In this document: positions 10,698 to 20,423 of the stretch, one piece after another | Position numbering within the stretch: position 1 is the first letter of the stretch | Layout of the letters: each line of letters begins with the position of its first letter | Source: Lasiosphaeris hirsuta | Lineage: Eukaryota > Ascomycota > Sordariomycetes > Sordariales > Lasiosphaeriaceae | Assembly (NCBI GenBank): GCA_030549175.1 | Contig: JAUKUA010000006.1 | Location: 3,286,001 to 3,350,000 of the forward strand | Direction: 5' to 3' | Length of the DNA stretch: 64,000 bases | The notes under the pieces: model-generated | The model's database searches: none | What the model was told of the DNA's origin: nothing | The model's input: the letters and a program-made list of their open reading frames with translations, nothing else | Program-made: the position numbers and the translations under genes

Positions 10698-13287
10698 ATG
10701 AAGCCCGAAAATAAGCGCAAGCACTCTAAAGCTTCGGGGGGGCGGGCCAAGCGCCGGAAGATGCAGGCAGACGCAAAACCGAAGAAGCCAGTCAGCGTCG
10801 AAGATCTCGGATGGCAAACAGTTGACGTCCCTGAGATGTACGATGATGCCGAGGGTTTCTTTGGCTTGGAGGTAGTCGAGGGCGTGGATATCGTACGCGA
10901 GGGCGACAAAGTCCAATTTGTAGGTTCCCTCTTCGCAATTTTTCTCCTGCATTATACTTACAAATTCTCAGATTGCGGCGGTCAAGAGCGGCCCCACTAA
11001 GGAAGCGGAAGAAAGTGAGGAGTTCGCAGGCTTTAGCGATGATTATCCCGAAGCCACTGAGGACTCTGCTGAGAAATCTACTGAGAAGTCTGCTGAGGAA
11101 TCTGTTGAGAAGTTCATCAAGCCCGCCGAGAAGCCCGCCAAGAAGACTGCAAAGGCTACTGAAAAGCCTACGGAGCAGCCGGCTGAGAAGTCTACTGAGG
11201 AGCCCAGTGAGAAGTCTAGGGAGGAATCGACGGAGAAGCTCACTCAAAAAGACTCGCTTCCAACCCCAAGGCTTTCAACACCAAAGGTTCTGTCAAAACA
11301 AGACCAAAACAAGAAAAAGCTAAAGGATAAGAAGAAGAACCAGAAGAAGGCCCTCAAGAATGCCCTCAACGGTGTCCCCGAAGAGACCGCTCCGGAAACC
11401 GCGGGCGAAGAGGACGGTGGAGATGCCGAGTTGGAACCAGATCTCTTCTCAAAACTGGACGAGCTGCCAGAGCCCGAGGACGATACCGGCATCGACATGT
11501 CGCAATGGGAACCCCTGAACCTATCAGACGAAATGATATCGTCAATCTCCCGCCTAAAGTTTGCCGTGCCCTCGGCTATCCAATCCAGAGCCATCCCCGA
11601 GATCATGGAGGGCCACGATGTTATCGGGAAAGCGGCAACCGGCTCGGGAAAAACACTGGCATTTGGAATCCCAATCGTCGAAAAGTGGTTGGCCCGTCGG
11701 GCTGCTGCAAAAGAGGGCAAGGATGCGTCGCATCACCCCACTGCATTGGTACTGTCACCCACACGAGAACTCGCCCATCAGATCTGTGATCACATCAAAA
11801 AGCTTTGCTCAGGGCTCTCAACCGGCCCCTACGTTTGTTCTGTTACCGGCGGTCTGTCGCTGGCGAAGCAGCAGAGGCAGCTGGAAAAGGCCGACATCAT
11901 TGTTGGAACCCCTGGGCGCATGTGGGAAGTAATCAGCACAAGCACCGCAACCCTGAAGGGCTTCAGGAAGATTGACTTCCTTGTTGTCGATGAGGCTGAT
12001 CGGATCTTGAAAGACGGGTCTTTCAAGGAGGCCGAGGAGATCTTCAAAGCCTTGGACAGAGGAGCCGCCACCAACGAGAGGACCGAGGAGGAGCCCGAGC
12101 CGGAACAGGCTGAAGTGGATGGCCTCAACCGACAAACGCTCGTCTTCTCGGCCACTTTCCACAAGGGTCTCCAGCAGAAGCTCGCCGGCAAGGGCCGCGT
12201 CAACCTCATGGGTGAGGGCGAGTCGCTTGAGTACCTCCTCCAAAAGCTTAACTTTCGCGAGGAGAGGCCCAAGTTTCTCGATGCCAACCCCATCTCGCAG
12301 ATGGCTGAGAACCTCAGGGAAGGCCTCCTCCTCTGCGGCGATATGGAGAAGGACCTATACCTCTACTCTGTCCTTCTCCTTCAACCAACCCGTCGTGCTC
12401 TCGTCTTCACCAACTCCATCAACTCAGTCCGCCGCATTACCCCTCTACTTCAGAACCTCGGCCTCCCCGCCTTCCCGCTCCACTCCGACATGATCCAGAA
12501 GGCACGTCTACGCTCCATTGAGCGCTTCAAGTCTAGCGAGGCGCAGCCAGGACAGCCGGCCAACCAAAACAAGACAAACCGGGCGTCAGGCATCCTCATC
12601 GCTACCGATGTCGCCGCGCGCGGTCTCGACATCCCAGGCATTGACCTCGTGATACACTATCACGTGCCACGCACGGCCGATGATTATGTACATCGCTCGG
12701 GTCGTACAGCGCGTGCCAACAGCTCAGGCGTGTCAATCCTACTCTGTGGACCCAAGGAAGCGGTACCAACGCAACGGCTCGTGGCCAAGGTGCATGCGGC
12801 AGCCGAGACGCGAGCGCGCAAGGCGTCGCTCAGCATCACCAAGACACGCAAGGGTGACATTGTGCACACAATCGACATCGACCGCAAGCTTGTGTCGCGA
12901 CTGCGCGAGCGCGTCGTGCTGGCCAAGAAGCTGACGGACGCGACGCTCGCCAAGGAGAAGGGCAACAAGGACGACAACTGGATCAAGAAGGTGGCCGATG
13001 AGCTCGGCGTCGAGTATGACTCGGACGACTTGGAGGAAGCGGGCGCGTGGAGCGGACGCGGTAGCGGCCGCAAGGCGAAGGAGAAGGAGTCGCGCGAGGT
13101 CACCAAGGCCGAGATGGGCCAGCTGCGCGCTGCGCTGCGCGACCTGCTAGCGCGCCGTATCAATACCGGCGTGAGCGAGCTGTACCTCAGCGCGCCGGGC
13201 GGTGTCGATGCCGATGAGCTACTCAGGAACGGGACGGGTGGACAGTTTCTGGGCAGGGTGGATGGTCTGGGGCTGGACGATCTTTGA
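10698..13287 (+). CDS. MAK5: ATP-dependent RNA helicase MAK5 (DDX24-like)
   Basis: Two exons, 10698-10919 and 10972-13287, giving 845 residues. DEAD-box helicase acting in the nucleolus in 60S subunit assembly. The N-terminus has the MAK5-specific GWQTVDVPEMYDDAEGFFGL block. It is followed by a low-complexity, charged stretch of repeated (A/S)-E-K-(S/P) units (about residues 95-170) and a Lys-rich run like a nuclear signal. The helicase motifs are in order: Q motif VPSAIQSRAIPEI, motif I AATGSGKT (about 295-302), PTRELAHQ, TPGR, DEAD (about 414-417), SAT in FSATF, then ATDVAARGLDIPGIDLV and HRSGRTARA. An acidic insert between DEAD and SAT is typical of the family. The ATG at 10698 is chosen because upstream in-frame sequence is not MAK5-like. 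It shares its promoter with TRM7. Confidence 0.95.
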
Positions 13288-13788
13288 GGAGCATGCGTGT
13301 TGCACGTTGTTTGTTTGAGCGCATTGTAATAAAACACAATAGAGAGGCATCAATTACCTTGTTTGCATTATTACTTTGTGAACAATGGTGGTACAAAATG
13401 GAAGTCTATTGCTTTTGTGGAGGTCAGCTCTTTGCTGCGTCCATCCTATTTGTTGTCGGCTTTTATCTCGCCCCTTTTCGGGGTGCTTGCCTGTTGTCTA
13501 TTTTCATCACGAGGGTATGTATATCCTCCTTTCCTTTTCTTTTCACCCTTACGGTACGCTCGCATCGCTTTTAATCATGGTTGCAAAACAAAGTCATTCT
13601 ATGATGTGGGAATGGTGTCGACATTGGTGGTAACGAAAGTGGTGGTATGATTGAAATGAGTGTAGTGATGGTTGATGTGGTCGCCAAGGGCGGCCAGGTC
13701 AGCATGATATCTTCATCCGTGGGCTCGTCTTCGAAGGCAGTTCCCGGTAAGGAAGGTGTGCCGTCCCGCGTGGATTTTTTCTCTTCGA
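13288..13788. other. Intergenic, convergent 3' ends
   Basis: 500 bp between the MAK5 stop and the stop of the next (minus-strand) gene. T-rich, with AATAAA-like signal at 13328-13333. No gene seen. Confidence 0.6.
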
Positions 13789-14781
13789 TCAACGAGTCCG
13801 AGGTCGCTCTCGAAACTGCTCAGAAGGCTGCGGAGGAAACTGATATTGAGGCGGCGGTGGAGGCTGCTTCTGAGACTGCTGTTGAGCGTATGATTCCTCA
13901 GTGTGCCAGAAAATTTCCTCGCCGGGCGTATAGACGTGGCGACGCCAAAAGAGGAGCGATGAGTACCTCAAACCCGGAGCTTTCACGTTGATTACACGAT
14001 CGCTCTTGGGGCCATAACAGGCATAGCTGGCGCAGAAGCCGCAGTAAGACTGAAGCTGTTGTTGCTGCTGCTGCTGCTGCTTCTCCTGCTTCTCCTGCTT
14101 CTCCTGCTTCTCCTGCTTCTCCTGCTTCTCCTGCTTCTCCTGCTTCTCCTTCTCCTTCTGTTTCTTCTTCTTTTGCGTCTCTTGCTTCTCTTGCTTCTCC
14201 GGTGGCCAGATCCTATTCTTCATATGCTCTAGGCTCCTGGGCTTGGGGTTCATGGGGGGACAGTCAGGCGCCCGCGCCCGCGCCAACTCCACCTCCTCTT
14301 TCTCTTTGGAGACCTGGCACTTTTGAGCTACAGCAGCGAGCTTGTTCCACAGTGCAATGGCAATTTCCTCATTGATGACGGGCGCCCTGACGAGCTGCCT
14401 GCACGCTTTTATTCCCTTGTCCTCGGGGAGCTGGCCGAGTTCGGTGAGTTCTTGAGTAGTGAGACTGCAATCGATGGAGATGAAGTCCCAGTGCTGACCC
14501 CAGCCTTCCTTGACAAAGTCCGCGATAATCTCCCGGGCGTCCCATCTGCTCTTGTCGAAAGCCTTGTCAGCTTCTTCCCTCGCGAATTCCCTGGGCGGGT
14601 TGAGATCCAGCGCCCAAGAGGTTGCAGTTTTGCAGTAGGGGGTTTCGAAGCACGGGGCGCTGTTCCTCCTGCGCAGCTTTTTCACGGAACTGACTGAGGA
14701 GCTCCTAATCCGACGGCATTTTCTCCTCAACAGCCCACCATCAGTGTTACGCCGTGAAAAGTTTAGAGGAATGGAAAGCAT
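13789..14781 (-). CDS. Unrecognised protein with Lys-Gln-Glu minisatellite repeat
   Basis: An open frame of up to 330 residues; I do not recognise the family. The first ~60 residues are basic and Ser-rich and the start is uncertain. A helical-looking region follows (about 60-165: EEADKAFDKSRWDAREIIAD, then GWGQHWDFISIDCSLTTQEL, then INEEIAIALWNKLAAVAQK). Next comes a charged block ending in tandem E-K-Q triplets and a run of nine Gln encoded by the minisatellite at 14075-14149. A Cys-containing segment (SYCGFCASYACYGPKSDR) and a Pro/Gln-rich tail finish the protein. The middle region has amino-acid variety like a real protein, whereas both ends are low complexity. It may be a lineage-specific gene; an unseen upstream exon is possible. 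Confidence 0.5.
   Translation of the reverse strand: MLSIPLNFSRRNTDGGLLRRKCRRIRSSSVSSVKKLRRRNSAPCFETPYCKTATSWALDLNPPREFAREEADKAFDKSRWDAREIIADFVKEGWGQHWDFISIDCSLTTQELTELGQLPEDKGIKACRQLVRAPVINEEIAIALWNKLAAVAQKCQVSKEKEEVELARARAPDCPPMNPKPRSLEHMKNRIWPPEKQEKQETQKKKKQKEKEKQEKQEKQEKQEKQEKQEKQEKQQQQQQQQLQSYCGFCASYACYGPKSDRVINVKAPGLRYSSLLFWRRHVYTPGEEIFWHTEESYAQQQSQKQPPPPPQYQFPPQPSEQFRERPRTR
14063..14149. repeat. CTGCTTCTC minisatellite plus CTG triplet run
   Basis: About eight tandem 9-bp units CTGCTTCTC, preceded by a (CTG/TTG) triplet run. On the minus strand they encode repeated Glu-Lys-Gln and poly-Gln. Both the unit length (multiple of three) and the frame keep the ORF open, so repeat number could vary without breaking the protein. 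Confidence 0.85.
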
Positions 14782-17036
14782 CTTGGTTTCCTCAAATGTA
14801 CCGTGCGGCTATGAGAACCGATTGAGGAAGGGGAGGGGGGCGGTTATTTCGGACGAGCCACTGGTTTGGTCCTTCTCAAAAACTCTTCCTCTTCATCGGC
14901 GAGATGTCAATGGTTCTTTCAGAAAAGATGGAGCGCAATAATCGAGATAGACCAGGGCGGTTTGCTCACTGGCATTTCATGGGGAATCATGAGGAATAGC
15001 CAGCATTTCCGGGAAGACATGGCACTTAAGTACTGGTGCGCTTGAGTTTTAGACTCCAAACTCAACCGCATATTGTTGGAACTCTCCGCCATCCTCTCTC
15101 TTGCCCCTGAACAGTTTCTTTATCCCCCTACCAGGGGCCAAGCAAAGCAAGGGGGAATTGGTTCTCCTTGATGGTGCCCCTGAACCCCAAAGTACGGGGA
15201 CCAAGAAGAGAGGCCAAGGGAAGAGACCAAGAGAAGGGACCATGAGACTTTGGCGGTAAAAAGAAGGATATTCGAAAGACAAGTGTTGTCAAAGCTTCCT
15301 CCTTGGTGACCCGCTTCCCAATGCCTCCCCACCATAAACGCCTTTGACTTGGATTTATCAAAAGCACTGTTCTGTTCACCACCCCCACTCCCGCCCACAA
15401 CATTTGTTTGACAAGATCTAGGGTCCCGAGATCTCCCCTACAAGCCAGCTTGGTTGGCTTTAATTAGGGGTAAGACCCTTGGTCCTTGTCCAGTCTCACA
15501 TGGCCACACGTGCCATATAGCAGCCTGAGCAGTCTGGAACTGCGAAGCCGGTATCCAACACCATGCTTTGTTGCACCGGGACTCCTGAAAGGCTCCTGGC
15601 CTAAACAAGTAAGGCCCTCGAAGCTTGGAATTTGCTCTATGGCATTGTTTCTGTGCTCCGGCTGGCCTACCCGGCCTTCCATAACACACCCATGTCTGAA
15701 ACCTGCGCATGAGATTCGAGGTACGAGTCCACTGGCTGAGATTAAAAGCACTTGAGGATGTACCTCCCCGAGCGGTTCGTTTTATCTCGATGGTGGCGCA
15801 AAGCAATGCTTGGCTCTTGGGTCTTTGGTGCTGTCATGAAAGAAATAGTCCGCAGAAAAAAATGCCCCCAAAAAATAACCTTTCAAGTATGCTTTTGTTG
15901 GTTGTGAAGACTATGAAAAATTCACGCAAGTTTTTCAAGTGCCCCGGCCGAAAATCGAACTACCGGCTTGCCCGGATGCGGGCAGCTCAGTGTCAAGAAT
16001 CGTATGCCGGGGTCTACACCCTTACCACTGCGGAATTTCTCGGACGATTTCAGTGGTGGGTGTTTGTGGGGTCTCTAAGAAAGTGGTATATATACGTTTG
16101 GGATGAGGAGCACTGCCTTGAAGACATCCTTCCTGTGACTGAGGTCCCGGTCGAACAGAATAGGAAGCAACCACCTATGAGCCCGGAACCTTGGGAGATT
16201 GCTGGACTTTTGGTGGCTCCGACAAATCATCTCTGTCTCTCCCCGGCTATGAGTCTGTGAACTCATTGAGTTTCTGCCTTGTCAAATGGCAACACATTTT
16301 CCAAGTCACTTGACTCAACAACACGATGTAAATGGCAGGGGTGGAGTGAGGTAGACGCTGAGACCTTCTAATTGGCAAGCCTTTGATGTTGAATGCACAC
16401 TGTGCTGACTGGATGTTTGATGAGTTGATGGTGGATAATTGGTCCAGAAGAGAATATATTCTTCCCAAAGCCTTGAGGAGGATAATCGTTGGAATGGACA
16501 AGCCTTGCTGTGGCGTGTGTTGGGCGTATGTATCGTATCATGAACAGTCGACGTCATGGTTGAGGTGAGGCATGGTACTTGCAGTCTCGGTTGAACAATA
16601 AAGCGGGGCCCAGGTGCAGTGTCCATGCGCAGAACCAGTTGCTTGATTGGATGCTGGGGGGGGGGGGGACCTACAGGACCTCGCATGGTAGGTCCCGTGG
16701 GGTGCTCAGCGCCAAACTCCCTGATCAACGCCCGACTTCCCACACCACTTTTTTTTCCTTCCCTTTTTTTATCAGCGCACTCATGGTCTTGTCCTCTGTC
16801 CCGCGCTGGAAATTCACTTAGCGAGCTCCCTGGCGAGGGCAATTCACTTTGCTCTGGGCTGATCCGCGGTCGACTCGAGCAATCGATAAGCAAGCCACTT
16901 CGCCAAGCCCACAGGCTCTTGAGGCCTGGCGCGACAACACAACTTCAACTGCGCTACAACTAAACTATTGGGATACGATCCTACGGGCACCCACAAGTCT
17001 GGACCGTTTGGCCTCCCAGGACAGCCACGAACCTAT
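14782..17036. other. Intergenic with G13 tract and hairpin
   Basis: 2.25 kb with no supported gene. A G13 run at 16666-16678 overlaps a 9-bp inverted repeat, GGGACCTAC (16676-16684) with GTAGGTCCC (16698-16706), about 330 bp before the next start. A TGACTCA site is at 16311-16317. A tRNA-like patch near 15945-16030 was rejected. Confidence 0.55.
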
Positions 17037-18902
17037 ATGTCTTACACCAACATAGACCTCTACAATATGGAGGCTCCGGAGGCTTCTGCCTCGGAGCTTA
17101 GCCACAGCCGCCCTACGCTTTACCATCGTGCAAACGGCCAATTTGAACGGCCATCCTATCGGCCACCTCCAAGTGCTTCCCTTAGCGAGATACAACAGCC
17201 GCGCAAACTGCGCCTCTTGGTCGCTGCCAATGGCCCCAAAGATGTTGCCTTTGCCCAGGCCATAGCCGTACGCCTGTCCAAGGAGTCGCAAATCACCACC
17301 CGCGCCATCGTCGACGATATGACCCATCGGCTGGCCCAGGAAATCATTGTCCTACAGAATAGGAGCTTGAAAAGGGGCGCCATTGAGGGTTCAAGTCCGC
17401 GGGATATCGAAACCTGCCAGCAGCAGGCCTTTGAGCTGGTTGAATGGGCCGACTTGCTCGTGCTCGCTCCCATCGACGCCGATACACTGGCCAAGATGAT
17501 GTGCGGTGTGTCTGACACTCTCTTGCTGGAAGTCCTGCGGTCGTGGGACGCATCCAAGAGAATCCTGCTGATCCCCGGTATGACCACCCACATGTGGGAG
17601 AACCCGGTCACGAAGCGGCAGATGAGCAAACTGCATCGCAAATGGGGATGGATTCGGGTTATGCCGCCTGTTCTCTGGAGTTACGAGGCTGCCCCACCTT
17701 ACAGGAGAGTCGTCAAGTGGGATGCCTTCAACGAGGTTCTGGCCATCATCAAGAACCACGCCGACCTCCTCAAGCTGGGACACAACGTTGAGGTTTCTGT
17801 TCAACAGGGGACACCTTCGGTAGCAGCCGCCAAGAGGGCGCAGTGCACGCTACCGCCCGAGATATGGAGCATCATCCTTGAATACACGAACGACTGGGAG
17901 TTGGCAACCTCCCTCGGTGTCTTCACTAACCTAAAGATGCCTGCAAGCGAGGGCTGGCGGCTTGCGCCCAAGGACTCCGAGGACCCACTCCAAGTCTTCA
18001 TGCACGAGCTGGAATGGACTCTACTCACGGCCAACACAGAAGTTATCTGCAAGAAGCTCTCAGAGGCCCCCCCTTTGTTCCTCGATCTATCCGCGCTGGC
18101 GGTACATCTAATATTCAAGTTCTCTCTCGCCGGAGTGCTCTCATATATCGAGTCCAACTTCCCTCACATCTTCAAGTGCTTCGACGGCAAGACAATCCCA
18201 ACCAAGGCTTCGGCATATTACGGTCGCACTGAGATTCTGGAGTGGTGGGCTAAGTCGCCTTCTTTCCTTGAGAAACAGTATGATGCCGAGGCGCTCAACG
18301 GCGCGTCGATGCGCGGCTTTGTCCAAGTGCTCGAGTGGTGGCGCCGCTCGGGTCTGCCGTTGAAGTACAGCGAGGCGGCGTTTGAGGCAGCTAGCTCAAA
18401 GGGCCACCTCCATGTGCTCGAATGGTGGCGTGAAGCTTTCATGCAGGATCCGGCGATAGCGCCCAAACCAGGCCGCTCATTGCTGAGCGCAGCACAGTGG
18501 GGTCAGATCGCTGTACTACGCTGGTGGGAGGACAGCGGGATCCCCGTGGACCATCAGGATGTCGTGTGCAAAATGGCGAGCCGGTGGGGGCAGGTCAAGG
18601 TGCTCGAGATGTGGCGAGGACTGCGCGGTGACGACAAGATCCAGTTTGATAACCAGATCCTGTACGAGCCAACGTACCACGCGCACATCCCTGTGCTCGA
18701 GTGGTGGCGTAAGTACGCCCATGGCGAGCTGCCGGGGATGAATGGCCGTAAGGGGAAGCCGGTCGAGTACAAGACAATGGACATTGAGGAGGCGCTCGAG
18801 GACTCGCTGGGCGACCAATCCAGGGTTAGGCGGTGGTGGGCCGAGAACGGACTCAACCTGGGGTTGGGGACAACTGAGTGGATGAAAGTTAGGCACTTGT
18901 GA
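17037..18902 (+). CDS. Flavoprotein (HAL3/PPCDC-like) - F-box-like - ankyrin-like fusion
   Basis: Single exon, 621 residues. The N-terminal half (about 57-240) is a homo-oligomeric flavin-containing Cys decarboxylase (HFCD) domain: LRLLVAANG start, a His (about 97) where AtHAL3-type enzymes have the catalytic His, ADLLVLAPIDADTLAKMMCG, and PGMTTHMWENP (about 180-190). The last normally reads P-x-M-N-x-x-M-W; here the Asn is Thr. A central segment, LPPEIWSIILEY (about 272-283), looks like the start of an F-box. From about 397 to 600 there are at least four degenerate ankyrin-like repeats built on V-L-E-W-W-R (GFVQVLEWWRRSG, HLHVLEWWRE, QIAVLRWWEDSG, HIPVLEWWRKY). HFCD proteins either decarboxylate phosphopantothenoylcysteine or, like yeast Hal3/Vhs3, inhibit phosphatase Ppz1. 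F-box plus ankyrin proteins usually present substrates to SCF ubiquitin ligase. The real role is unknown. The start is the first ATG; a few in-frame codons upstream lack one. Confidence 0.75.
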   Translation: MSYTNIDLYNMEAPEASASELSHSRPTLYHRANGQFERPSYRPPPSASLSEIQQPRKLRLLVAANGPKDVAFAQAIAVRLSKESQITTRAIVDDMTHRLAQEIIVLQNRSLKRGAIEGSSPRDIETCQQQAFELVEWADLLVLAPIDADTLAKMMCGVSDTLLLEVLRSWDASKRILLIPGMTTHMWENPVTKRQMSKLHRKWGWIRVMPPVLWSYEAAPPYRRVVKWDAFNEVLAIIKNHADLLKLGHNVEVSVQQGTPSVAAAKRAQCTLPPEIWSIILEYTNDWELATSLGVFTNLKMPASEGWRLAPKDSEDPLQVFMHELEWTLLTANTEVICKKLSEAPPLFLDLSALAVHLIFKFSLAGVLSYIESNFPHIFKCFDGKTIPTKASAYYGRTEILEWWAKSPSFLEKQYDAEALNGASMRGFVQVLEWWRRSGLPLKYSEAAFEAASSKGHLHVLEWWREAFMQDPAIAPKPGRSLLSAAQWGQIAVLRWWEDSGIPVDHQDVVCKMASRWGQVKVLEMWRGLRGDDKIQFDNQILYEPTYHAHIPVLEWWRKYAHGELPGMNGRKGKPVEYKTMDIEEALEDSLGDQSRVRRWWAENGLNLGLGTTEWMKVRHL

Positions 18903-19239
18903 AGAGATAAAAGTATGGTGAACATGACTTGTAACATATATATATATATAGATACCAAAGGCCTTTATGTCGTAGTGACGACGATGCTTATCCACGCCTC
19001 TCATGGATAACGCCCTACTAAAAGGTCAGATACTGAAGCAATGAGAATATATGAATTATGACAGACTACATGTAGGGGCACCATGTTGATTCATGAGCTC
19101 CGAACAGTGAGGATTACCCAAGTACTAGTACACGACTTTCTTGGGAACAAAGCCCAAAATGAGCAAATCGTGGTGCCTTCTTTCCATAAACTCCACGCCG
19201 TGGGTATAGTTGCCCTTATAAACGCCGGAAATCACCTTA
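18903..19239. other. Intergenic, convergent 3' ends
   Basis: 337 bp between two convergent stops. It holds a short (TA)n run at about 18938-18950 and AT-rich 3'-UTR-like sequence. No gene seen. Confidence 0.6.
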
Positions 19240-19900
19240 TCATATCTGAAACTTGGCTGGATTGGTGGGTATCATCCTCCTGAGCACCTCAATCTGGCGC
19301 GCTTGTCCTTTGTCCCTGAGCTCGGCAACGCCCCTCCGGTCGGTGCGCCGCATGCCATTCGAATAAATCACAGTGAGGTCAGGTATCACCTCGCCCGCTG
19401 CTACGACCGTATGCGGCGTAAGTGTGCAGTACTATTCCACGATGTCAGTACCATCCTCCGATCAAACTCAGGGGCAAAAAGACAGCAGCAAAACTCACCC
19501 TCCCCACCACCGCGCCTGCGCCCACCTTGGCCGAGACGCCGACCGTCGTCCCCTCCCCGATCACGGTGCCCCCGGCTTCGATCGCCGCCGCCACCTCCAC
19601 CGTCACATAGTCCCCAAGCGTCACCCCCTCTGCCTTGTCTCCCGCTTTGTGCGAACCCCCGGTCCCGACCGCTCCGACGGTGCTCCGCTCGTGCACGATG
19701 CACCGCCGTCCTATGGTGATGCGCCCCCCGAGCGAGTCGAGCCGCGCTCGCGGGTGGATAACGCTTTCGCTGCTGATGCCGATGGGGTGCGAGCCCGTGA
19801 GGACTGCCGACTCGGCGATAGTTAGGGTAGAGGAGAATTGTACGGGAGGTCGGGGCCCGGCGCTGACGGGGGGCAGGATGGAGTGGCGTTTAGAGGACAT
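19240..19900 (-). CDS. DCTN6: Dynactin subunit 6 (p27)
   Basis: Two exons, 19900-19499 and 19431-19240, giving 197 residues. The intron begins GTGAGT and ends TAG; splicing joins GAGAVVGR to YCTLTPHTVV, which matches the dynactin p27 pattern well. The protein is a left-handed parallel beta-helix: hexapeptide-type repeats run through TLTIAESAVLTGSHPIGI, VIHPRARLDSLGGRITIG, CIVHERSTVG, VTLGDYVTVEVAAAIEAG and VGVSAKVGAGAVVG. The C-terminal helix (GQARQIEVLRRMIPTNPAKF) is also typical. p27 sits with p25, p62 and Arp11 at the pointed end of dynactin, the dynein activator needed for nuclear and endosome movement in hyphae. Its start is 523 bp from the divergent complex I gene. Confidence 0.92.
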
Positions 19901-20423
19901 GGTGGATTGGGTTGAGTGGTGATTTTGTTGGTGGGAAGTTCGTTATGGCTGGGGGAAGAGTTCGTGGTTCATGGTCCCCGTCGGGTTTCGGTAGGGGTGG
20001 TCTGGTAGACGGGGTAGAGATTCGATGCCAAGTATATTTTTCAATAGTTTTCTAATTCCAGGTCGCCGTGTTGTTGGGCGTGTAAGTGCGGCTTTGGAGC
20101 GCATCGAAAGTGCTGTCTGTTTCTCGACCTGCAAGTGGATGAAGCTCCCAAGCTCCCCCCCCCCCTCCCCACTCTGTCCTGCGTTCACCCCAGGTGGTCA
20201 GTGAGGCAGCTCCCGCCACAAATACTCCGACGCCACATCCAGACAGCCAATCAGAGCAGCTAGAATCCCAATTTCCAACAAGGCGCTCAATTCAATCGAG
20301 GCCCGGAACAACCTCAGCACTCGCACTCACCCTCCAACGAACGAGCATCTCTGCCCTCGCCCCGGCCAATTGGCATCCCACCCTCTGCTCTGCCGAGCAG
20401 ACCACACTCAACACCCGCCCAGC
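19901..20423. promoter_or_regulatory. Divergent promoter region, DCTN6 / NUO-51
   Basis: 523 bp between two divergent starts. It contains a C14-rich tract near 20155-20172 and C/A-rich leader sequence ahead of NUO-51. No specific factor site was recognised. Confidence 0.45.

Noticed and set aside
10973..11323. Arg/Leu/Ser-rich frames on both strands across the MAK5 charged repeat
   Set aside because: By-products of the (A/S)EK(S/P) codon repeat of MAK5.
15945..16030. tRNA-like sequence on the minus strand
   Set aside because: It has a TTCGAT-like box and a strong GCCCG/CGGGC hairpin, but no canonical T-stem and loop and no proper anticodon loop, so I do not call a tRNA.
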